Assembly (NCBI GenBank): GCA_017935045.1
Contig: JAGBIJ010000030.1
Location: forward strand, 1 to 46,729
From: Muribaculaceae bacterium
GTDB lineage: Bacteria > Bacteroidota > Bacteroidia > Bacteroidales > Muribaculaceae
Direction of reading: 5' to 3'
DNA: 46,729 nt
This document shows, in pieces, positions 7,276 through 15,232 of this stretch (positions within the stretch are counted from its first letter, which is position 1; every line of letters begins with the position of its first letter). Under the pieces are notes generated by a model. That model did not search any database, was not told the origin of the DNA, and was given only the letters and a program-made list of their open reading frames with translations. The position numbers and the translations under genes are program-made.

Positions 7276-7359
7276 GTCCGGGTGGTGGAATTGGTAGACA
7301 CGCTACTTTGAGGGGGTAGTGCCCGTTGGGGCGTGTGAGTTCGAATCTCATCTCGGACA
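7276..7359 (+). tRNA. tRNA-Leu(GAG)
   Basis: An 84-base class II tRNA: acceptor GTCCGGG/CTCGGAC, anticodon loop TTGAGGG with anticodon GAG, long variable arm (TGCCCGTTGGGGC), T loop TTCGAAT and discriminator A. Confidence 0.93.
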
Positions 7360-7367
7360 CTCTTTGG

Positions 7368-7407
7368 AAGCTAATCACTTACACTGCGTAGGTGGTTAGC
7401 TTTTTTT
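7368..7407 (+). terminator. Terminator of the tRNA cluster
   Basis: AAGCTAA (7368-7374) pairs with TTAGC (7396-7400) and the first following T's; partial pairing extends inward through ATCAC/GGTGG. Seven T's follow at 7401-7407. Confidence 0.85.
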
Positions 7408-7570
7408 ATGCCGGTATGCCTGTGAGGCCCGGATGCCGTCATGTCGGTCTGCTGAGGCTGCGCCACAGTAATCCCTACTGTCCTGCAAGCCTGCGGCCGG
7501 CCCGCAGTTATGCCGGCCACCAATCTTTTGAGTGGTGGAGATTGTTATAATTAGAAAGTCAATCATTATT

Positions 7571-8773
7571 ATGCCTCAAGTATCTAACCGCGGCACCCGT
7601 ATGCCAGCGTCGCCTATACGCAAGCTCGTGCCTCTGGCCAATGCGGCCAAGGCCCGTGGAACCACCGTATACCATCTCAATATAGGCCAGCCTGACTTGC
7701 CCACTCCCCCCGAAGGACTGGAAGCATTACGCCACATCGACCGAAAAGTACTGGAGTACAGTCCGTCGGAAGGACTGCTCTCCCTCCGCACACGACTGGC
7801 GGAATATTATCACTCGTATGATATCAACGTCACTGCGGACGACATCATAGTGACCACCGGCGGCTCGGAGGCCGTACTGTTCGCTTTTATGGCCTGTCTT
7901 GATCCCGGCGATGAAATCATCATACCGGAACCGGCATACGCCAACTATATGGCGTTCGCCATCTCCGCGGGCGCCGTAATACGCACAGTGCAGTCTTCTA
8001 TCGACGATGGATTCGCGCTGCCCTCTGTAGAGGAATTTGAGAAGCTGATTACCCCCAGGACCAAGGGGCTGCTTATATGCAATCCCAACAATCCGACCGG
8101 ATACCTCTACACGCGCGACGAGATGAACCGCATACGTGATCTTGTCAAGAAGCACGATTTGTTTCTCTTCTCTGATGAGGTCTACCGCGAGTTTACGTAT
8201 ACCGGCGCTCCGTATATCTCGGCATTCCATCTGGAAGGCATAGAGAATCAGGTAGTACTCATCGACTCCGTCTCCAAGCGCTACAGCGAGTGCGGCATCC
8301 GTATAGGCGCCATCATCACGCGTCACGCCGAGCTGAAGAAAAACGTCATGAAGTTTTGCCAGGCACGTCTGTCGCCGCCGTTGCTCGGACAGATCGTAGC
8401 CGAAGCCTCGATAGGAGCGTCACGCGAGTATCTGCGGGCTACGTACGATGAATATGTGGCACGCCGCAATTTTCTGGTCGACGGACTCAATAAGATTCCC
8501 GGGGTCTACTCCCCTATCCCTATGGGAGCGTTCTACACTGTAGCGCGTCTGCCGGTGCCCGATGCCGAGGAGTTCTGCAAATGGTGTCTCAGCGATTTCG
8601 AATATGAGGGAGCGACTGTATTCATGGCTCCTGCCGCCGGATTCTATACTACGCCCGGAGCGGGCAAGGACGAAGTCCGGGTGGCATACGTACTGTGCCG
8701 CGAGGATCTGGCCAAAGCGCTGACCGTACTCCAGAAGGCTCTGGAGGCATACCCCGACCGTATCAGAGAATAA
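7571..8773 (+). CDS. Pyridoxal-phosphate-dependent aminotransferase, class I
   Basis: A 400-residue fold-type I aminotransferase like aspartate aminotransferase. NIGQPDLPTPP near the N-terminus, YSPSEGLLSLR, TTGGSEAV, NPNNPTG (substrate/PLP contacts) and SDEVYREF are typical. The PLP-binding Lys is in DSVSKRYSECGIRIG (about residue 236), with the phosphate-binding Arg just after. It would exchange amino groups between an amino acid and a 2-oxo acid in the cytoplasm; the exact substrate cannot be told. I chose the ATG at 7571, because an upstream in-frame ATG at 7532 lies inside a hairpin (7517-7538) and adds residues unlike the family. Four bases separate it from the next gene, so they form an operon. 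Confidence 0.88.
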   Translation: MPQVSNRGTRMPASPIRKLVPLANAAKARGTTVYHLNIGQPDLPTPPEGLEALRHIDRKVLEYSPSEGLLSLRTRLAEYYHSYDINVTADDIIVTTGGSEAVLFAFMACLDPGDEIIIPEPAYANYMAFAISAGAVIRTVQSSIDDGFALPSVEEFEKLITPRTKGLLICNPNNPTGYLYTRDEMNRIRDLVKKHDLFLFSDEVYREFTYTGAPYISAFHLEGIENQVVLIDSVSKRYSECGIRIGAIITRHAELKKNVMKFCQARLSPPLLGQIVAEASIGASREYLRATYDEYVARRNFLVDGLNKIPGVYSPIPMGAFYTVARLPVPDAEEFCKWCLSDFEYEGATVFMAPAAGFYTTPGAGKDEVRVAYVLCREDLAKALTVLQKALEAYPDRIRE

Positions 8774-8777
8774 GAGG

Positions 8778-10019
8778 GTGAACACTCCGCTGTATATAGC
8801 TTCGAGAATCTCCATGTCCGAGTCAGGGGGCAAAAGCTCCCCGGCGGTAAAGGTAGCCATCATTTCCGTAGCGCTGTCTATATGCATCATGCTTCTGGCG
8901 GTCAGCGTCGTACAGGGCTTCCGGCGTGAGATACGCGACAAAATCACAGGTTTTGACGCTCATGTTACGCTGTACGCCAATATGGAGGATTCTCCGAAAG
9001 GAAGCATCGTGCGGGACGCGGCTCTGGACTCGGCGCTCCGCAGATTGCCGTTTGTGACGCGCATAGACTATATTGCCTCCGCGCCTGTGCTGCTCAAGAC
9101 TAAACAGGCGTTCAAAGGAGTATATATGCGTGGTGTGGACACCGGCTTCGACTACTCTTTCCTCAGCAGCCATCTTGTGGCCGGGCGGAAGCCGGACAGA
9201 AAGAAGCCGGCCGGCAGCATGCGCGAGATACTGGTCTCGCGCTCCACAGCCCGCAAACTGACGCTTCATCCCGGAGATACTGTAAACACATATCTTGTTT
9301 CAGACGAGCTGCGTGCCCGTCCGATGATAGTCAGCGGTATTTTCGACACGCATTTCGATGCGTACGACGATTATTATATCTACGGAGACATCGATGTGGT
9401 CCAGCAGATGTCAGGAGTAAGTCCCGAAGATATTTCGGCTGTCGAGATTACGACAGCCGATTTCTCCCGGCTGGACGAATACCTTCCGCAACTCACTTAC
9501 GCATTGAATAATGCGATAGATCAAGGCGAGATAAACCAAAGCTTCCGGCTGTCTACTGTCCTGGAGCAGGGCGCCAATTATTTCGCATGGCTCGATCTGC
9601 TGGATACGAATGTGGCCATCATACTCGTGTTGATGACTCTGGTCGCCATGTTCACTCTCATATCGGGCATGCTGATCATAATATTGGAGAAAGTGCGCTT
9701 CATAGGCGTAATGCGTGCATTAGGACTGTCAAGGCATAAACTGAGACGCATATTTGTCCTACTGGCAGTACGCATCGGCCTGACGGGGCTGCTCATAGGC
9801 AACGGCGTGGCTCTCCTGATAATATCGCTTCAGTATTTCTTCCACTTTATTCCGCTCGACGCCTCGGCTTATTTCATTGATTTTGTGCCGGTAAGTCTGG
9901 CTCCGATGCCGCTGGTCTACATCAATCTGGCTTTTGTCTGCGCCATCTATCTGGTGCTGATTCTTCCCTCGCAGATGGCCGGACGCATCCGTCCGTCAGA
10001 ATCAATGAGATTCGACTAA
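8778..10019 (+). CDS. FtsX/LolE-like ABC transporter permease
   Basis: A 413-residue inner-membrane protein starting with GTG at 8778. A first membrane helix (residues 26-46, VAIISVALSICIMLLAVSVV) precedes a large extracytoplasmic MacB-core-like domain (about 50-265) and three C-terminal helices (about 270-300, 320-350, 375-400). This is the topology of LolC/LolE/MacB permeases, which use an ATPase to release lipoproteins or move substrates across the envelope. No ATPase gene is adjacent in this window, so the partner is encoded elsewhere. It is translationally close to the aminotransferase. Its last 18 bases overlap the convergent cutC 3' end. Confidence 0.85.
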   Translation: MNTPLYIASRISMSESGGKSSPAVKVAIISVALSICIMLLAVSVVQGFRREIRDKITGFDAHVTLYANMEDSPKGSIVRDAALDSALRRLPFVTRIDYIASAPVLLKTKQAFKGVYMRGVDTGFDYSFLSSHLVAGRKPDRKKPAGSMREILVSRSTARKLTLHPGDTVNTYLVSDELRARPMIVSGIFDTHFDAYDDYYIYGDIDVVQQMSGVSPEDISAVEITTADFSRLDEYLPQLTYALNNAIDQGEINQSFRLSTVLEQGANYFAWLDLLDTNVAIILVLMTLVAMFTLISGMLIIILEKVRFIGVMRALGLSRHKLRRIFVLLAVRIGLTGLLIGNGVALLIISLQYFFHFIPLDASAYFIDFVPVSLAPMPLVYINLAFVCAIYLVLILPSQMAGRIRPSESMRFD

Positions 10020-10706
10020 CTGTCTCACAATGGCTGCCGAAGTATGGCGCGGCGTCAGTCCGAACAGACGGCTGGCGCGTTGCGGCTCGTTTTTGTCTGA
10101 CGCAGTGCCGTGAAACTCCGGGGCTCCTGTCATTTGTTCTATCCGGGCTATGTTCGCGGGAGAAATACCGGCTCCGGGCATGATGATAATGCGTCCGGCC
10201 GCAGCATCGACAAGGCGACGTATAAGCTCAGCTCCTTCGGCCGCAGACTCCCGGCAACCGGAAGTAAGCACTCTGTCCACCCCATAACCGATAAGAGTCT
10301 CAAGTGTAGCCAACGGGTCTGCGCACTCGTCGAAAGCCCGGTGGAATGTGACCGACATGCCGGCGCAATGTCCCAACAGGCGGCGCATGGCTTCCTCGTC
10401 CACTGTCCCGTCGGCCTTAAGCGCGCCTATCGCCACACCGTCAGCGCCGGCGGCCTTTGCCGCTTCGATATCCGCCTCCATGACGGCTACCTCGCGTGAC
10501 GTGTACACAAAGTCGCCCTCGCGTGGCCGTATCAATACATGTATCTTCATGTCGCCCCGCTCTCTTACGGCGCCTACTATCAGTCCGGCGGACGGGGTTA
10601 CTCCACCCACACCGAGCGCCGAGCATAGCTCTACGCGTACGGCTCCGCCGTCTCTTGCCGCGATGACATCCTCCATGCAACCGCAGCACACTTCTATTCT
10701 TCTCAT
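10002..10706 (-). CDS. cutC: CutC family protein
   Basis: A 235-residue TIM-barrel protein of the CutC family: MRRIEVCCGCMEDVIAARDG at the start, VELCSALGVGGVTPS, HVLIRPREGDFVY, GVAIGALKADG, VTFHRAFDECADP, and DRVLTSGCRESA. CutC was linked to copper homeostasis, but its biochemical role is still debated. The ATG at 10704-10706 fits the family; a longer frame from 10781 adds residues that overlap the promoter of the divergent tRNA-Arg. It shares 18 bases tail-to-tail with the FtsX-like permease. Confidence 0.9.
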   Translation of the reverse strand: MRRIEVCCGCMEDVIAARDGGAVRVELCSALGVGGVTPSAGLIVGAVRERGDMKIHVLIRPREGDFVYTSREVAVMEADIEAAKAAGADGVAIGALKADGTVDEEAMRRLLGHCAGMSVTFHRAFDECADPLATLETLIGYGVDRVLTSGCRESAAEGAELIRRLVDAAAGRIIIMPGAGISPANIARIEQMTGAPEFHGTASDKNEPQRASRLFGLTPRHTSAAIVRQLVESH

Positions 10707-10798
10707 AATTAACAATTTGTTTGCAATTAATAATTTTTGCCGGAGCCGCTCCATCTCACAAAATCCGAAAGAAATTTTCATAATTCGGATAAATTTCG

Positions 10799-10806
10799 TA
10801 ACTTTG
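10799..10806 (+). promoter_or_regulatory. -7 box of tRNA-Arg(CCG)
   Basis: TAACTTTG, 33 bases upstream of the tRNA, with a T-run (10775-10778) at the -33 distance. Confidence 0.6.
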
Positions 10807-10839
10807 CATTGTGAAACGCACCCGATGGTGCAGCAGCAC

Positions 10840-10911
10840 GCCCCTGTAGTTCAACGAATAGAATAGATGATTCCGGTTCATCAGATTAGGGTTTGATTCC
10901 CTACGGGGGTA
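10840..10911 (+). tRNA. tRNA-Arg(CCG)
   Basis: A 72-base tRNA: acceptor GCCCCTG/CGGGGGT with two wobble pairs, anticodon stem GATGA/TCATC around loop TTCCGGT (anticodon CCG), T stem TAGGG/CCCTA, and discriminator A. The D arm (GTTCAACGAATAGAAT) is slightly irregular but foldable. Confidence 0.88.
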
Positions 10912-10912
10912 C

Positions 10913-10941
10913 AAAAAAGCTCTCCAGTGGAGAGCTTTTTT
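10913..10941 (+). terminator. Terminator after tRNA-Arg(CCG)
   Basis: AAAAAAGCTCTCCA and TGGAGAGCTTTTTT pair perfectly right after the tRNA; it can also serve the convergent gene ending at 10972. Confidence 0.9.
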
Positions 10942-10971
10942 ATTTTTGTATTCTGAGCGGCTCAGCCTATT

Positions 10972-11385
10972 TCAGAGCAAATCCTCGGGTTCGAGATTGA
11001 AAGTAAAAACCTTCTCGCCCGTATCCAGTCTGAGCTCAAAACCAGTGTTTGCGGACTGGAGAACCTGGAAAAAGAGCTTGGCGTCATCATCTCCTCCCAG
11101 CATCTGCTTTATCTGAGGCACAATCATGGCTTTTCCTTCGGGTGTGCCGAGTACCAGACTCATGAGATTTAACTCTTCCGCACTGAGCTGCCCTTTCACG
11201 TTTAGGGTTAAAATCATGTTTGTACCGTCGTACTTCACGCTTTGCGCAGAATTGTCCTGTGACAACTCCTTGTTTAGCATTTCTGCAAATTGAGCCATTT
11301 CTTCGGAATAGGCGCTCGCTTGAACCGGCAGGCAAAGGGCTACCAGAGCCATTGTAAGACCTAAAAGAATCTTCTTCATATCCAT
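10972..11385 (-). CDS. Exported hypothetical protein, 137 aa
   Basis: A small protein with a clear signal peptide (MKKILLGLTMALVALCLPVQ, cleavage near ASA-YSE), so it is periplasmic or outer-membrane associated. The mature part is about 110 residues, mostly alpha/beta without Cys, and rich in Leu and acidic residues; I do not recognise the family. Two starts are possible: ATG at 11385, or the ATG two codons later, which gives the cleaner signal peptide. The start codon sits six to twelve bases from the end of an inverted-repeat element (11391-11706). The native promoter has therefore probably been displaced, and the element itself may supply the start signals. Convergent with tRNA-Arg(CCG). 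Confidence 0.65.
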   Translation of the reverse strand: MDMKKILLGLTMALVALCLPVQASAYSEEMAQFAEMLNKELSQDNSAQSVKYDGTNMILTLNVKGQLSAEELNLMSLVLGTPEGKAMIVPQIKQMLGGDDDAKLFFQVLQSANTGFELRLDTGEKVFTFNLEPEDLL

Positions 11386-11390
11386 CAGTT

Positions 11391-11706
11391 TTAGAGGGTG
11401 TTTAATAATAAACGTTAATTATGGGCGACGGATTTTCAGACAGAATACGGTTAAGTAGAAAGAGCATAGCGGGCTATGCGACTGAGACGTGGCCGGATTA
11501 TGGCGAAAATCCGGCGGACATTAACTATTGTTTTTATATTCAACCCTCATTTATTAATATTTTTAACTTTATCCAAGTTACTGAATCGCAAATGTATTTT
11601 ACCCTTTGTCTCAGTCGCATAGCCCGCTATGCTCCCTCGCCTGCATGGCAAAATCCAAGTTGCGATTCCGACCCATAATTAACGTTTATTATTAAACACC
11701 CTCTTA
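11391..11706. mobile_element. MITE-like inverted-repeat element
   Basis: The ends are a perfect 32-bp inverted repeat (11394-11425 and 11672-11703), starting GAGGGTGTTTAATAATAAAC. Both ends are flanked by TTA (11391-11393 and 11704-11706), a candidate 3-bp target duplication. Inside, a second perfect 27-bp inverted repeat (11462-11488 and 11608-11634) carries in each arm the palindrome GCATAGC-GG-GCTATGC. The spacers between outer and inner repeats are unrelated, and the 119-base centre is AT-rich. No transposase is encoded, so it would move in trans. An alternative is two oppositely oriented copies of a short dispersed repeat. Confidence 0.7.
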
Positions 11707-11831
11707 ATTTATTGATAATTCTATAACAAGGCAATCCCATTCTGATTAGAACTTACCATGCATCCTCAGAGCGGCGATTTAAGACAGAGGACATATATAA
11801 AGGAAAGTGTCCGTCGTTCCCTCAGAAGCGC

Positions 11832-11851
11832 CAATCGGCCTGAGCCGACTG
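11832..11851. terminator. Hairpin after the omega-subunit gene
   Basis: CAATCGGC and GCCGACTG pair with one wobble around TGAG, about 40 bases after the stop at 11894 on the minus strand. There is no T-run, so termination is uncertain. The rest of 11707-11893 has no recognisable gene. Confidence 0.35.
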
Positions 11852-11893
11852 CGAGAAAGTTGTTGCGATACGCACACTAAGGTTTCCGCAGTC

Positions 11894-12229
11894 TCAGTCG
11901 TCCAGATGGTTTTTCTCTTTGGCCGGATTGGAGAAGTACAGGCCGCCCTCCAGATATTCCTGCGTGGCTATCAGCGTAGGTTTAGGCAGCTTCTCGTAAA
12001 AACGGGAAATCTCGATTTGTTCGCGGTTTTCAGAAACTTCTTCCATATTATCGGTAGAAGCAAATTCCTGAAGCTTCTTTTCGAGATCTTTCTTCATCTC
12101 GACGGCTATCTGGTTAGCGCGTTTTCCGATAATGCATACAGTCTCATAGACATTTCCAGTGGGCTCGGACAGTGCTATCATGTCGCGGGTCACAGTGTTT
12201 ACAGGAGCTTTTGTCTTTTTGTAGTCCAT
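11894..12229 (-). CDS. rpoZ: Rpb6-type RNA polymerase omega subunit
   Basis: A 111-residue protein of the Bacteroidetes omega/Rpb6 type. The core NVYETVCIIGKRANQIAVEM is the conserved omega helix motif that clamps the beta-prime C-terminus in the polymerase. It is slightly longer than E. coli omega, with an acidic C-terminal tail (YLEGGLYFSNPAKEKN). It lies directly downstream of bamD in the same direction, a gene order that I recall from Bacteroides and that supports the identification. It is likely transcribed from the bamD promoter at 13173-13203. Confidence 0.8.
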   Translation of the reverse strand: MDYKKTKAPVNTVTRDMIALSEPTGNVYETVCIIGKRANQIAVEMKKDLEKKLQEFASTDNMEEVSENREQIEISRFYEKLPKPTLIATQEYLEGGLYFSNPAKEKNHLDD

Positions 12230-12341
12230 TGTATATAATCTTCTGATTCCTATCGAAGCCGCTCGTCCTCAGAGGATGATTAGTACGACTTCTCCATTAT
12301 ATAGTTTCTTTGTAAAAAAAGCGTGGAGCCGACACACTATG

Positions 12342-13148
12342 TCATTCTTTCACGTAACGCCGTGCAATCTTCATAATATTGTCAGCCTCCTTGCGGTTCT
12401 CGGTATCGGGAAAGTTATTTGTAAACGAATAATATTCGTCTATAACCTCGCGGTAACGCTCTATTTTCTTTTCCTCCACACTCTGGCGCGCCTGCTGATA
12501 TTTGGCTTTGAGTTTCAGCATCTCCAGTTCCTCTTTGTACTTGGTGTAAGGATAAGTCTTCAGAGCATTGTCAGCCACTATCACGGCGCTCTCGTAATTG
12601 TTGCCCATATAGGTGCCGAGGTTGTAATACAGCTGTGCGTTCTGCAGCTCTTTGAGAGTCAATTTGTCCTGCAACTCAAAAATGGCATTCTGCACTGAAG
12701 CCACCTTCTCGCTGCGGGGGAAATAATCCATGAATCCCTGAAGCTCCTCGATACCTTTCAGCGTCTCGGTCTGATCAAGCTGAGGATCGGGAGAATCAAG
12801 ATAATAGCCATAGCCGCAATAATAACGCGCATCTTCGGCATATCGGCCCTTGGGGTAACGGTTGTAATAACTTTTGAGATACACGCCGGAATTGAGATAA
12901 TCCTTGTTGCCATAGTAACTCATGCCGAGCAGGTAGAGAGCCTCCTCGCCATTCGGACCGCCTTTCAGGGGGGTAATCAGGCCCTCGAGTATGGTGGATG
13001 CCTGCACATACTTGCCTTCGGCATACGCCTTTTTGGCGTACTCGAACTTATAGTTCAGATCCTTGCTTTTCATGACACGCGAATACTCGCCACAGCCGGT
13101 CAGGAACAGCAGGCAGACACTGATGATAAGGATATGTTTTTTACTCAT
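12342..13148 (-). CDS. bamD: BamD outer-membrane assembly lipoprotein
   Basis: A 268-residue lipoprotein: signal peptide and lipobox LTGC with lipidated Cys19. The rest is TPR-like: KFEYAKKAYAEGKYVQASTI, EEALYLLGMSYYGNKDYLNS, and FMDYFPRSEKVASVQNAIFE. BamD sits on the periplasmic face of the outer membrane and helps BamA insert beta-barrel proteins. The length fits the family. The gene has a consensus promoter and is followed by the omega gene after 112 bases. Confidence 0.9.
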   Translation of the reverse strand: MSKKHILIISVCLLFLTGCGEYSRVMKSKDLNYKFEYAKKAYAEGKYVQASTILEGLITPLKGGPNGEEALYLLGMSYYGNKDYLNSGVYLKSYYNRYPKGRYAEDARYYCGYGYYLDSPDPQLDQTETLKGIEELQGFMDYFPRSEKVASVQNAIFELQDKLTLKELQNAQLYYNLGTYMGNNYESAVIVADNALKTYPYTKYKEELEMLKLKAKYQQARQSVEEKKIERYREVIDEYYSFTNNFPDTENRKEADNIMKIARRYVKE

Positions 13149-13172
13149 TGTTCAATGATGCGCTTTGAAGTG

Positions 13173-13203
13173 CAAAGTTACTAAAAATTCACGACATGGC
13201 AAA
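13173..13203 (-). promoter_or_regulatory. bamD promoter
   Basis: On the minus strand TTTG (13203-13200), 19-base spacer, TAACTTTG (13180-13173): a full consensus match, 25 bases upstream of the ATG. Confidence 0.75.
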
Positions 13204-13216
13204 ATATCGGTAAAAA

Positions 13217-13248
13217 TTTGGTGCTACGCGATTTTTTCACTAATTTTA
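13217..13248 (+). promoter_or_regulatory. Promoter of the PASTA gene
   Basis: TTTG (13217-13220), 20-base spacer, TAATTTTA (13241-13248). It diverges from the bamD promoter in a 157-base region. Confidence 0.6.
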
Positions 13249-13305
13249 CCCTTTGAAAACGGACTCCCCTCCGGGGTCTGCACGCTTAAATTACAGTGTT
13301 AATTT

Positions 13306-14094
13306 GTGAAAGCTTACGACAATAACGATTCCGGCAAACGCAGAGGAGGCTTCATAGGCCGTCATCCCATACTTGCCAACATAGTGATTATCATCATTGT
13401 AGCCCTTTTAGGGCTGGTTATCGCCTATCTGAGCCTCGCTCTCTTTACCAAGCATGGCCAGACGGATGTGGTGCCGCGTGTGGTCAATTCATCATACGCT
13501 TCAGCCGTAGAAAAGCTGCATGCCGCCGGCTTCAAGGTCGAAATCAAGGATTCACTATATCTGGACAACGTGAAGCCGGGATTGGTAATCGAGCAATTTC
13601 CTGCCGGGGGCGCCGTAGTGAAGCCTGACAGAAAAATATATCTCTACATCAACGCCGTCCATCCTAAGGAAGTGGTCATCGACCCGATGGGAGACTCGCG
13701 TCAGCCCGCTCTCAGGGGCATATCCATGCGCCAGGCCAAGGTCCAGCTCGAGGAGCTCGGCTTCAAGAAAATAAAGATTGTATATGTACTTGGCGATTCG
13801 GACCGCGTCCTGAAAATTTCAGTGAACGGCCGCCCGGTCTACAAGCATCAGAAAATACCGGTAAACGCCACTATTGTGATGGAGGTGTATGACGGTCGCA
13901 AGACGGCGCTGACCGACTCTCTGCAGAATGCCGAATACGCCAATCAGCTGAACGAGCCGTACGCCCCTGACGAGGAGTATATTACCGAGCCGTACAACAG
14001 TTATTCCGAATTTGAGGAAATTCCTCTTGAGGAAGAATATGAGAACGAGGAGGAACAGTCGCAGCCAGTCTCTACCGGCGCAGGCCTTGAATGA
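13306..14094 (+). CDS. Membrane-anchored PASTA-domain protein
   Basis: A 262-residue protein, GTG start. A short basic N-terminus precedes one membrane helix (residues 21-47), so the C-terminal part lies in the periplasm. PASTA repeats follow: about 55-118 (VVPRVVNSSYASAVEKLHAA, then a VIEQFPAGGAVV turn) and about 125-195 (RQAKVQLEELGFKKIKIVYV). Residues 215-262 are acidic and disordered. PASTA domains bind peptidoglycan or muropeptides. Unlike Firmicutes proteins there is no kinase or penicillin-binding domain here. The next gene begins seven bases after the stop, so the two are co-transcribed. Confidence 0.85.
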   Translation: MKAYDNNDSGKRRGGFIGRHPILANIVIIIIVALLGLVIAYLSLALFTKHGQTDVVPRVVNSSYASAVEKLHAAGFKVEIKDSLYLDNVKPGLVIEQFPAGGAVVKPDRKIYLYINAVHPKEVVIDPMGDSRQPALRGISMRQAKVQLEELGFKKIKIVYVLGDSDRVLKISVNGRPVYKHQKIPVNATIVMEVYDGRKTALTDSLQNAEYANQLNEPYAPDEEYITEPYNSYSEFEEIPLEEEYENEEEQSQPVSTGAGLE

Positions 14095-14101
14095 TAGCGA
14101 C

Positions 14102-15175
14102 ATGACGGAAGACTTTAATCTCAATCCCGCAGACGAGGCTCTCCCTGAAGAGGAGGGCAAGCTGATAACTCTGCCTGACGGCAGGGAGCTGTATGAACAT
14201 TTCCGCTTCACGGCCGACAAGGGGCAGGCGCTGCTGCGCGTAGACAAGTTTCTGGTGGCGCGCATGGAGAAGACGTCGCGCAACCGCATACAGCAGGCGG
14301 CCGATGCCGGCTGTCTGCTCGTCAACGGCAAGCCGGTAAAATCCAGTTATAAGGTAAAGCCTGACGACGTGATAAGCATCGTCATGGACCGTCCGCGCTA
14401 TGAGCTGGAAATAATACCCGAAGACATTCCGCTGGAGATAGTATATGAAGACGCTGACCTGCTGGTGGTCAACAAGCCGGCGGGATTAGTGGTACACCCC
14501 GGCCACGGCAACTATACCGGCACTTTGGTCAATGCCTTGGCATGGCACTTCAAGGATAATCCCGATTATGATGTCGATGACCCGCGCATGGGTCTGGTAC
14601 ACCGTATAGACAAGGACACTTCCGGACTGCTTGTAGTGGCTAAGACACCGGATGCCAAAACCAATCTCGGCCTCCAGTTTTTCAACAAGACCACAAGGCG
14701 CCGGTATGTAGCTATGGTATGGGGAGAAATGCCCGAGAAACACGGTACGATTACAGGCAATATCGCCCGCAATCCCAAGGACAAGCTGCAGATGGCCGTC
14801 TTCGATGATCCGGCCATAGGGAAGCATGCGGTAACTCATTACAATGTACTTCAGAGTTTCGGGTATGTATCTTTGGTACAATGTATTCTGGAGACGGGGC
14901 GAACCCATCAGATACGCGTACACATGAAGCACACCGGGCACCCGCTATTCAACGATGCGCGCTACGGCGGCGACGTGATACTGAAGGGGACGACCTCGGC
15001 CAAATACCGTCAGTTCATAGCCAACTGCTTCGACACCTGCCCACGCCAGGCATTGCACGCCAAGACACTCGGCTTCAAGCATCCGCGTACCGGCGAGGAA
15101 ATGGATTTCGATTCAGAAATACCGGCAGACATGGCCGCGCTCATAGACAGATGGCGCAACTATGTCAAAGACTGA
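14102..15175 (+). CDS. rluD: RluA/RluD-family 23S rRNA pseudouridine synthase
   Basis: A 358-residue enzyme. Residues 44-100 form an S4 RNA-binding domain (LLRVDKFLVARMEKTSRNRI, then LVNGKPVKSSYKV). The catalytic domain has VVNKPAGLVVHPG, the signature HRIDKDTSGLLVV with catalytic Asp170, and GRTHQIRVHM near the end. It isomerises uridine in 23S rRNA; the exact site assignment (RluD) is by family resemblance. I chose the ATG at 14102, seven bases after the PASTA stop, because the upstream in-frame start at 14012 lies inside the PASTA gene. The N-terminal 40 residues are acidic and variable. Confidence 0.88.
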   Translation: MTEDFNLNPADEALPEEEGKLITLPDGRELYEHFRFTADKGQALLRVDKFLVARMEKTSRNRIQQAADAGCLLVNGKPVKSSYKVKPDDVISIVMDRPRYELEIIPEDIPLEIVYEDADLLVVNKPAGLVVHPGHGNYTGTLVNALAWHFKDNPDYDVDDPRMGLVHRIDKDTSGLLVVAKTPDAKTNLGLQFFNKTTRRRYVAMVWGEMPEKHGTITGNIARNPKDKLQMAVFDDPAIGKHAVTHYNVLQSFGYVSLVQCILETGRTHQIRVHMKHTGHPLFNDARYGGDVILKGTTSAKYRQFIANCFDTCPRQALHAKTLGFKHPRTGEEMDFDSEIPADMAALIDRWRNYVKD

Positions 15176-15232
15176 AAGATTTCAACAAAAATTGGGGGGA
15201 TAACAGGCTGGCGCTTTTAAACGGCCTCCAAA

